The notes under the pieces: generated by a model | The model's input: only the letters and a program-made list of their open reading frames with translations | The model's database searches: none | Told to the model about the DNA's origin: nothing | Translations under genes and position numbers: made by a program | Source of the DNA: Bacteroidia bacterium | GTDB lineage: Bacteria; Bacteroidota; Bacteroidia; UBA8524 | Direction: 5' to 3' | Length of the DNA stretch: 5,022 nucleotides | Assembly: GCA_023277325.1 (NCBI GenBank) | Contig: JALRIQ010000255.1 | Coordinates: 1-5,022 of the forward strand | In this document: piece after piece, positions 1-4,421 of the stretch | Layout of the letters: every line of letters starts with the position of its first letter | Numbering within the stretch: position 1 is the stretch's first letter

Positions 1-332
1 GCATAGGCCCAATCATCAATACCTAAACCTCCAGACAGGTTGAGTAAATTTTCTCCTTCTATGCAGGATGCCTTGTACATGGCAGTTGCCTCGGAACTCG
101 CCTGCTCAAGTGAACGGCGGGTAAAAAAACACATCGCTTTATAATGCGCAGGAACCTTCTTCTCTGCCCTTTGCAAAGCATCTATCCATTCTAATACAGG
201 CGGCAAACTGAACGTCGTTTTGCCTCCAAACTGAAGGGCAAGAGTGCGGATATCAGCCGACAGATGCGCACTGACAAAGGCCAAAACCTCAGTGCTGCGT
301 AAAATTTCGAGTATTTTTTCGTTTCTTTGCAT
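1..332 (-). CDS. Probable class I SAM-dependent methyltransferase with THUMP-like domain, N-terminal part (cut by window edge)
   Basis: The minus strand is open from an ATG at 332-330 to the window edge, giving 110 residues starting MQRNEKILEILRS. The N-terminal ~75 residues look helical. They are followed by LEQASSEATAMYKA (about 75-88) and NLLNLSGGLGIDD (about 95-107). From memory, this order, a Ser-Ser-Glu-Ala-Thr-Ala-x-Tyr-Lys-Ala segment before a hydrophobic strand and a Gly-Gly-x-Gly-x-Asp loop, is typical of Bacteroidota methyltransferases with a C-terminal THUMP-like domain. The glycine loop would be SAM-binding motif I, usually read as Asp-Leu-Thr-Gly-Gly-Phe-Gly-Val-Asp; here it is Asn-Leu-Ser-Gly-Gly-Leu-Gly-Ile-Asp. 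The substrate, probably an RNA, cannot be told, because the catalytic and THUMP-like parts lie outside the window. It is divergent from the small lipoprotein gene with only 24 bases between the two starts. I see no Shine-Dalgarno site. Confidence 0.62.
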   Translation of the reverse strand, partial: MQRNEKILEILRSTEVLAFVSAHLSADIRTLALQFGGKTTFSLPPVLEWIDALQRAEKKVPAHYKAMCFFTRRSLEQASSEATAMYKASCIEGENLLNLSGGLGIDDWAY

Positions 333-356
333 GATTATTGCGACCCTCAACCCAAC

Positions 357-467
357 ATGAAAAAAGTCATTTTCGCACTATTAATCTTGTCATTTGGTAC
401 TGCACTCTTTAGTTCTTGCCATAGAGACCGTTGTCCTGCTTACAAGATTACAAACGTAGCAAAATAA
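357..467 (+). CDS. Very small lipoprotein (36 aa)
   Basis: An ATG opens a 36-residue reading frame ending in TAA at 465-467. It begins Met-Lys-Lys, has a hydrophobic stretch (residues 4-18) and a lipobox Leu-Phe-Ser-Ser-Cys with Cys21 as the predicted lipidated residue. The mature peptide would be only 16 residues, CHRDRCPAYKITNVAK, with a second cysteine (Cys26) in a Cys-Pro-Ala-Tyr motif. Bacteroidota genomes carry many such minimal lipoproteins with a Cys-Pro-x-Tyr core; their function is not known to me. The complete signal peptide and lipobox are what argue for a real gene despite the length. It lies nine bases upstream of ytxJ in the same frame and is probably co-transcribed with it. 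No clear Shine-Dalgarno site precedes the ATG, which is usual in this phylum. Confidence 0.68.
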   Translation: MKKVIFALLILSFGTALFSSCHRDRCPAYKITNVAK

Positions 468-476
468 GCCTTCCCT

Positions 477-809
477 GTGAATTGGTACTCTTTAGAAAAT
501 GAATCTGATCTCAATCGGATTCAGGAAAAATCGTTTGAAACTCCTCAAGTTATTTTCAAGCACAGTACCCGCTGTTCGATAAGCGCCATGGCTAAAGGAC
601 GGCTTGATGCTGCAGTCAAAGCCGAGGGACTGGAGTTTCATTATTTGGATTTAATTCGTTTTCGCGATCTGTCGAATGAAATCGCTGCTCGTTTTCACGT
701 GCACCATGAATCGCCTCAAACCTTACTGATTAAAAATGGGGAATGCATCCTCGACCAATCGCATTGGGAAATCAGGTACGAAGAGCTTGCAGAGACTGCA
801 GCTTCCTAG
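477..809 (+). CDS. ytxJ: Bacillithiol system redox-active protein YtxJ
   Basis: This 110-residue protein fits the YtxJ (monothiol bacilliredoxin-like) family in length and motifs. It has a thioredoxin-like start with strand QVIFKHS (24-30), then the signature His-Ser-Thr-Arg-Cys-Ser-Ile-Ser (29-36), where Cys33 is the single candidate redox cysteine and Ser36 takes the place of a resolving cysteine. A Glu-Ser-Pro-Gln segment (78-81) supplies the cis-proline of a thioredoxin fold, followed by strand TLLIKNGEC. In the known family the protein acts in the cytoplasm with bacillithiol, presumably reversing S-bacillithiolation; that role here is inferred. The start is a GTG: an in-frame TAA (end of the upstream lipoprotein gene) lies nine bases before it with no other start between, and the resulting Met-Asn-Trp beginning matches the family. 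A second cysteine, Cys90, is probably structural. The gene overlaps the stop of the convergent OsmC gene by four bases. Confidence 0.88.
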   Translation: MNWYSLENESDLNRIQEKSFETPQVIFKHSTRCSISAMAKGRLDAAVKAEGLEFHYLDLIRFRDLSNEIAARFHVHHESPQTLLIKNGECILDQSHWEIRYEELAETAAS

Positions 810-1219
810 GCATCATAAAAAATTTCAAGTTTCTGTTCAATGTCGGGGTGCAAGCTTCGCGCAACAGGACATTCTTTAGCGGTTTTCTCCAGAAGTTCTT
901 TTTGCTCTTTGGTATAAGCAACACTCCCAGACATATGCAGCTCGACATCAATTCCTGAGATTCTTCTTGGGTTGGAGGCCATGTGTTTTAGCACATAGGC
1001 AAAACAATTTCCCAGGTCGATTCCATTTCCCTGAGCAACAATACCCATGGTAGTTATCATGCAGGTTGCCAGAGCAGTTGCCACAGAATCCGTTGGAGAA
1101 AAGTACTCTCCCTTACCTTGATTATCGACCGGAGCATCGGTAATCAGGGGATTTCCTGATCGAATATGGGTGGCTTCGGTACGTAAATTGCCTAGATAGA
1201 TTATTTTAGAAGTAAACAT
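806..1219 (-). CDS. OsmC/Ohr family protein (peroxide detoxification)
   Basis: The 137-residue product has the full OsmC-fold pattern. GKGEYFSPTD (36-44 region) carries the conserved Glu38 and Ser-Pro-x-Asp. ALATCMITTMGIVA carries the first catalytic Cys53 at the start of the long helix. ECPVARSLHPDI carries the second catalytic Cys117. Family members are cytoplasmic dimers that reduce organic hydroperoxides using these two cysteines. Length agrees with the usual 135-145 residues. Which branch it belongs to (OsmC, Ohr or the YhfA-like group) I cannot decide, so no symbol is given. A short AGGA (1225-1222 on the minus strand) sits two bases before the ATG, closer than ideal. It is convergent with ytxJ and divergent (31 bases apart) from the exported-protein gene at 1251. 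With a bacillithiol redoxin next door, the reductant may be a low-molecular-weight thiol or lipoylated protein; that is inference. Confidence 0.9.
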   Translation of the reverse strand: MFTSKIIYLGNLRTEATHIRSGNPLITDAPVDNQGKGEYFSPTDSVATALATCMITTMGIVAQGNGIDLGNCFAYVLKHMASNPRRISGIDVELHMSGSVAYTKEQKELLEKTAKECPVARSLHPDIEQKLEIFYDA

Positions 1220-1238
1220 ATTCCTGCTTGCTTTTCGT

Positions 1239-1246
1239 TAAATTTG
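1239..1246 (+). promoter_or_regulatory. Candidate Bacteroidota -7 promoter box for the 1251 gene
   Basis: TAAATTTG is an exact match to the Bacteroidota -7 element TAnnTTTG, inside the 31-base divergent gap. No TTG is visible at the expected -33 spacing (about 1215-1222), so only half of the promoter is seen. The box ends four bases before the ATG, so transcription starting about five to eight bases after it would begin at or just after the start codon, implying a leaderless or nearly leaderless message. Confidence 0.4.
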
Positions 1247-1250
1247 TTAG

Positions 1251-2003
1251 ATGCTGAAAACAGTTGCTCTTTTTTTATTCTGCTTCCTTTATGCTGCACC
1301 AAATATGGCACAAAGTGGGGATAAGAGCAATCCAGCCAGAAAACAAAGCTTCCGCCAAGAACTCTCAGGAGGTTTTTTCTGGCACCCAAGAGGCCTTGGC
1401 ATCAATCTTAAATCGGCAAAAAAAATCGAAGGTCCGATGTGGCGGGTTTTAGACTTCGACCTTGTGAGTGTCAAACACCCCAAAGAACGTCGGGTGCGAA
1501 GTTCAAGCTTCAGCGCTCCCGGATCTTATTTCTATGGAAAACTCAATTACACGTATTTTCTGAGAGCCGGTTATGGAAAACGTTGGGACCTCGGTTTCAA
1601 AATGTATAAGAACACCATTGAAAGCCGTTTTCAAATCAGCGCTGGACCAACTATCGCATTTTTAAAACCTGTTTACCTGGAGATCTACTACCCTACACCT
1701 GATAACTCGTCAGGTTCTTTGGTAAGCGAACGGTATAACCCTGCCATCCACACTGATCCGAATGTCATTTTTGGTAATTCATCCTTTATGCGTGGATTGG
1801 GAGAAACCCGGGCACGTATCGGACTTAATTTAAAAGCCAATTTGCAGTTTGATTGGAGCGATTACACTGATCAGATTCAATCTATCGAATTGGGTACAGT
1901 CATTGATGCCTTTGGGAATACGATTCCCATAGTTACCGCAGCACGAAACAAGAATGTCTTTACCACGTTGTATATTTGCCTCAATATTGGGAACCGTTGG
2001 TAA
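1251..2003 (+). CDS. Exported protein of unknown function, probable outer-membrane beta-barrel
   Basis: The 250-residue product starts with a signal peptide (hydrophobic core about 4-15, likely cleavage after Ala20 in Pro-Asn-Met-Ala|Gln), so it is exported. The mature part has alternating polar and aromatic segments such as GSYFYGKLNYTYFLRAGYG (91-109), RFQISAGPTIAFLKPVYLEI (126-145) and KNVFTTLYICLNIGNRW at the end. These suggest amphipathic beta strands, and the terminal Trp fits an outer-membrane beta-barrel signal. SVKHPKE (73-79) and LKPVYLEI (138-145) look like conserved family motifs: I recall similar uncharacterised proteins in Bacteroidota but cannot name a domain. The ATG is chosen because the signal peptide begins exactly there. 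lipA follows after 17 bases on the same strand, so the two are probably one operon. A lipoate-related role would be guesswork; a beta-barrel is the best structural guess. Confidence 0.78.
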   Translation: MLKTVALFLFCFLYAAPNMAQSGDKSNPARKQSFRQELSGGFFWHPRGLGINLKSAKKIEGPMWRVLDFDLVSVKHPKERRVRSSSFSAPGSYFYGKLNYTYFLRAGYGKRWDLGFKMYKNTIESRFQISAGPTIAFLKPVYLEIYYPTPDNSSGSLVSERYNPAIHTDPNVIFGNSSFMRGLGETRARIGLNLKANLQFDWSDYTDQIQSIELGTVIDAFGNTIPIVTAARNKNVFTTLYICLNIGNRW

Positions 2004-2008
2004 CCTAG

Positions 2009-2014
2009 AAAGGA
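2009..2014 (+). promoter_or_regulatory. Ribosome binding site of lipA
   Basis: AAAGGA lies six bases before the GTG at 2021 and fits the anti-Shine-Dalgarno well. It supports the GTG as the start of lipA. It stands out because most other genes in this window have no such site. Confidence 0.6.
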
Positions 2015-2020
2015 AATAAA

Positions 2021-2911
2021 GTGATAGAACTTCCAATAATTCAAGCGAATACAGAATCTACTCCAGCTCCAGAACGCGTTAAAAAACCTTCCTGGCTGAA
2101 GGTAAAATTGCCAACAGGTGAAAATTACCGCAATGTGCGTAAGCTGGTAGACGAACATAAACTACATACCATTTGCGAGAGTGGAAATTGCCCGAATATG
2201 GGTGAATGCTGGGGTGCAGGAACGGCCACCTTTATGATTCTTGGAAATGTCTGCACACGTTCTTGCTCCTTCTGCGCTGTAGCAACGGGTCGTCCAACAG
2301 AATACGACCTGGATGAACCACGCCGCGTGGCTGAGGCCATCAAACTGATGAAGGTAAAACATGCCGTTATTACTTCAGTAAACCGCGATGAGTTGAAAGA
2401 TAAGGGGGCCCAGGTATGGGCCGACACCATTCGCGAAACGAAAAAGCTGAATCCAGAAACTACTTTGGAAACATTAATTCCCGACTTCAAAGCGAAATGG
2501 GAATTGCTGTATCAGGTTATCGATGAAAAGCCAGAAGTGGTATCCCACAACATGGAAACTGTAGAGCGCCTTTATAGAAAGGTTCGTCCACAAGCAAAAT
2601 ACGAAAGATCGCTCGAACAGATCAAACTTACCAAGGAGCATGGAAGCAGAACCAAATCGGGCATTATGCTTGGTCTTGGTGAAACCGACGACGAGGTATT
2701 TAAAATTATGGATGATTTGGTAGAGAACGGTTGCGATGTCTTAACCTTGGGACAATACCTTCAACCTACCAAGATGCACCTCGACGTGGTAGAATTTGTG
2801 CACCCGGATAAATTCGATATGTTCCGTGAAGAAGGCTTGAAACGTGGATTCGACTTCGTGGAATCAGGCCCAATGGTGCGCAGTAGCTACCATGCCGAGC
2901 GCCATCTCTAA
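2021..2911 (+). CDS. lipA: Lipoyl synthase LipA
   Basis: This 296-residue radical SAM enzyme inserts two sulfur atoms at C6 and C8 of protein-bound octanoyl chains, making the lipoyl cofactor of the 2-oxoacid dehydrogenases and of the glycine cleavage H protein. All diagnostic residues are present. The auxiliary 4Fe-4S cluster motif is CX4CX5C (Cys52, Cys57, Cys63, within [13 protein letters not shown]). The radical SAM motif is CX3CX2C (Cys78, Cys82, Cys85, within CTRSCSFC). The C-terminal Arg-Ser-Ser-Tyr-His-Ala (287-292) supplies the serine ligand of the auxiliary cluster. [12 protein letters not shown] (119-130) and SHNMETV are also typical of the family. Length is normal and the gene looks intact. 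The start is GTG with a good AAAGGA site. The upstream exported-protein gene ends 17 bases before, suggesting co-transcription. The H protein lipoylated by LipA is the partner of the P protein encoded by gcvP at the end of this window. Confidence 0.97.
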   Translation: MIELPIIQANTESTPAPERVKKPSWLKVKLPTGENYRNVRKLVDEHKLHTICESGNCPNMGECWGAGTATFMILGNVCTRSCSFCAVATGRPTEYDLDEPRRVAEAIKLMKVKHAVITSVNRDELKDKGAQVWADTIRETKKLNPETTLETLIPDFKAKWELLYQVIDEKPEVVSHNMETVERLYRKVRPQAKYERSLEQIKLTKEHGSRTKSGIMLGLGETDDEVFKIMDDLVENGCDVLTLGQYLQPTKMHLDVVEFVHPDKFDMFREEGLKRGFDFVESGPMVRSSYHAERHL

Positions 2912-2964
2912 TTTGAATAATTGCGCATTTATTTTACCTATTGCGTAATTTCCTTCAACTTATG

Positions 2965-2990
2965 CGGAATAAATTCAAAATCCTATTCCG
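2965..2990. repeat. Inverted repeat downstream of lipA, possible weak hairpin
   Basis: CGGAATA (2965-2971) and TATTCCG (2984-2990) are perfect seven-base arms separated by 12 bases, starting 54 bases after the lipA stop. No T-run follows and the stem is AT-rich, so as an intrinsic terminator it is poor; it could instead stabilise the 3' end of the lipA message. Chance occurrence is possible. Confidence 0.3.
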
Positions 2991-3026
2991 TCAAATCATA
3001 ACCGTTGTTAAATAAGTAGCTGACAA

Positions 3027-3053
3027 AATCTTAAGATTCATGGCACACTTTTG
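3027..3053 (+). promoter_or_regulatory. Possible promoter with operator-like palindrome upstream of the decayed gene
   Basis: CACTTTTG (3046-3053) differs from the Bacteroidota -7 consensus TAnnTTTG at one fixed position. A perfect 12-base palindrome, AATCTTAAGATT (3027-3038), lies just upstream, where a repressor could cover the promoter. No TTG is visible at -33 spacing. A start near 3060 would give a leader of about 95 bases. The assignment is tentative. Confidence 0.25.
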
Positions 3054-3154
3054 TAGCGCCAAAAACGAAGAACCTTTTCCGTTCTTCCCGAAATTCTGTG
3101 AAGATTAGGCATTTGCCTGAAAATGAATTTTCGTTCAGACCCAACTCACGAATC

Positions 3155-3976
3155 ATGAATAGATTCACTCACAAGGCACTTGTGCTTGCCTTGGGGCTAT
3201 TCGCATTTTTGCAAAGCCCCTACAGCACTCCACTTCATTCTTTAACTGCATGCACCTACGAAACGTGCGTGCAAAAAACTATCTGTTCCTACGACAGTTT
3301 TTTCTTCAATCAGCAATGGTTTCGCGCTGAAGGCGATTATCAAACTTTCTGGATGCCAATGGCTACGACTCTTTGGTCTTTTTAACCCTATGGCATATAC
3401 CCAACAGTCTTACTGAGCTCCAAATGACTTTATTCGAAGGAGAAAAAATTGACCTGAATGGCAAAAAGAAAGCGGCATCTATACCCAGCACCATGCAAAT
3501 GCAATTCAACCGTTAATTTAACGCTTCAGGTTATCCAAACCCATATCCCTGTTACCAAAGAGAGTGATGAACTTTATGCAGGGGTCGAAGTTGATGCTCT
3601 TCAATGGTTGCGCTGCCCTTCCTTCGTTGCCATACCAAATGCCACTCAAATTAAACTTTCTCTTAGCGGACACGGAACCTATGCCCTACGAGTTGAAAAC
3701 AAAGGATGTGCAGACACTATTGCTTGCATCAACTTTAATGCATTAACTACTTAGCTTAGCAGCATCGACGAAAAAGAACTCCTACTCTACCCAAACCCCA
3801 TTCGAGAAACCCTCAATATTGAAGGATCTTTCGACGAAGAAATACATGTGGAGGTATTTACCTTACTCGGTCAGGCAGTATTCAATGGTGTCGTTCAGCC
3901 AGAAACCATCATACGATTAGACATGAGCGGACTGCCTGCGGGCAAATACATCATTCGCATTAGCGAAAAAAAATAA
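3155..3976 (+). pseudogene. Decayed gene for a T9SS-sorted surface protein with adhesin-like repeats and a Por C-terminal sorting domain
   Basis: No single frame is open, but joined frames give one coherent Bacteroidota surface protein. Frame A (from ATG 3155) gives a signal peptide, MNRFTHKALVLALGLFAFL, then TICSYDSFFFNQQWF and GDYQT. Near 3346-3349 the homology passes to frame B: LDANGYDSLVFLTL, then TLFEGEKIDLNGK. Near 3460-3468 it passes to frame C: KESGIYTQHHANA. Near 3500 it returns to frame A: CNSTVNLTLQVI, an Ig-like segment (QWLRC, GTYALRVENKGCADTIAC), a TAG stop at 3752-3754, then in the same frame the sorting domain LLLYPNPIRETLNI, VFTLLGQAVFNG and MSGLPAGKYIIRISEKK, ending with TAA at 3974-3976. 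The units match the known repeat C-x-G-D-S-F-x-F-N-G...G-x-Y...L-x-N-x-x-G-C-D-S-x-V-x-L-x-L. Such proteins cross the outer membrane by T9SS and stay cell-attached. Three frameshifts plus a stop make a functional product very unlikely. Two shifts lie near short homopolymers (TTT, AAAAA), so sequencing error is a partial alternative, but it does not easily explain the TAG. The signal peptide directly abutting the repeats suggests an additional internal deletion. Confidence 0.85.
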
Positions 3977-4033
3977 GGCCCCAAAAGCAGATTAATAGAA
4001 ATTCGATAAGCCTTGAGCAAGCTTCCCTTGTTA

Positions 4034-4053
4034 AAGCCCCTTTACAGGGGCTT
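4034..4053 (+). terminator. Intrinsic terminator candidate after the decayed gene
   Basis: AAGCCCC (4034-4040) and GGGGCTT (4047-4053) form a seven-base perfect stem with loop TTTACA, 58 bases after the stop of the decayed gene. The downstream tract GTTAATTTAA is T-rich but interrupted, so termination may be moderate. A flanking TTAA on each side could extend the stem imperfectly. It is symmetrical enough to act on either strand. Confidence 0.55.
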
Positions 4054-4146
4054 GTTAATTTAACCCTTCCCAAATACAAAATATTTTCTTCTTGAAACTA
4101 TTTCGAATTTGAAGAATTATTCCATATCGGAAGAAATATTTCAATA

Positions 4147-4335
4147 ATGGGGAATAGAATTTTAACCGCCGCAATATTGTTCCTAGCGCTTAAAGCATGC
4201 CGTAAGGAAGAAGCAAACTTCAATGAAGCACCCTCTCCATTGCCGGAGAATTTAGCTTTAACATGGAGGAGCTCGGAGGAGCTATATATGCCGATTGGCA
4301 CCTCACTATCAGCGGATTCAGAAACAATTCCCTGA
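4147..4335 (+). CDS. Doubtful small lipoprotein ORF, possibly a frameshifted remnant
   Basis: An ATG opens 62 codons. The start is convincing for a lipoprotein: MGNRILTAAILFLALKAC, with lipobox Leu-Lys-Ala-Cys and Cys18, followed by charged Arg-Lys-Glu-Glu. The remainder (proline-rich, then WRSSEELYMPIG) does not look like a folded domain. Another frame is open from 4227 to a TAG at 4341-4343 and reads IAGEFSFNMEELGG, then AIYADWHLTISGFRNN, which looks more protein-like. A single frameshift near 4220-4240 could therefore have broken a small lipoprotein gene. A tandem 10-base duplication at 4265-4284 adds to this picture. GGAAG at 4129-4133 is too far (13 bases) to be a strong ribosome site. 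I do not recognise a family; it may equally be a genuine tiny gene or noise. Confidence 0.35.
   Translation: MGNRILTAAILFLALKACRKEEANFNEAPSPLPENLALTWRSSEELYMPIGTSLSADSETIP
4265..4284. repeat. 10-base tandem duplication
   Basis: GGAGGAGCTC (4265-4274) is followed directly by GGAGGAGCTA (4275-4284): two copies of period 10, identical in nine bases. Ten is not a multiple of three, so gain or loss of one copy changes the reading frame of anything encoded here. It lies inside the doubtful lipoprotein ORF and could be a slippage product in decaying sequence. Confidence 0.6.
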
Positions 4336-4373
4336 TTTATTAGAAATAAGTAGTAGTATCAAGAAACAAAAAG

Positions 4374-4400
4374 AAAAGGCGCTCCAAGGAGCGCCTTTTT
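4374..4400. terminator. Strong bidirectional intrinsic terminator, mainly of gcvP
   Basis: AAAAGGCGCTC (4374-4384) pairs perfectly with GAGCGCCTTTT (4389-4399) around the four-base loop CAAG. An A-run precedes and a T-run (4396-4400) follows, so on both strands a GC-rich stem is followed by U residues. On the minus strand the stem begins 22 bases after the gcvP stop at 4422, so it should end gcvP transcription; on the plus strand it would stop readthrough from the decayed locus into gcvP. Confidence 0.9.
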
Positions 4401-4421
4401 CTGTATCAATTGATTTCGTGA

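Larger units (their letters stand above)
2912..3154. other. Intergenic region between lipA and the decayed surface-protein gene
   Basis: No coding sequence is convincing here. An in-frame upstream extension of the next gene from an ATG at 3098 would put 19 charged residues before a good signal peptide, so I do not use it. The region is AT-rich. It contains a hairpin-like inverted repeat after lipA (2965-2990), a 12-base perfect palindrome (3027-3038), a degenerate -7 box (3046-3053) and two short inverted repeats in the presumed leader: GAAGAAC/GTTCTTC (3067-3073, 3081-3087) and AGGCA/TGCCT (3107-3111, 3114-3118). Confidence 0.6.

Noticed and set aside
743..958. A plus-strand reading frame of 71 residues
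   Set aside because: It overlaps ytxJ and the antisense of the OsmC gene, both clear genes, and its translation shows no motif.
1877..2158. Minus-strand reading frames opposite the exported-protein gene and lipA, including 2125-2490
   Set aside because: They are antisense shadows of convincing coding sequence, with no recognisable motifs.
3193..3220. Inverted repeat GGGGCT/AGCCCC as a regulatory hairpin
   Set aside because: It lies inside the signal peptide codons of the decayed gene, with no T-run, and six-base arms at this spacing are easily chance.
3098..3385. A 95-residue reading frame as an independent gene
   Set aside because: It is the first intact piece of the decayed T9SS gene. 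The real start is the ATG at 3155, where the signal peptide begins; the tail after 3349 is out-of-frame reading of the repeat.
3458..3754. A 98-residue reading frame as an independent gene
   Set aside because: Its first residues are out-of-frame sequence, while from about 3500 it is the repeat and Ig-like part of the decayed gene, and the sorting domain continues in the same frame after the TAG.
3752..3754. Programmed stop readthrough or recoding at the TAG
   Set aside because: With three separate frameshifts upstream, recoding of the TAG alone would not restore a product; mutation is simpler.
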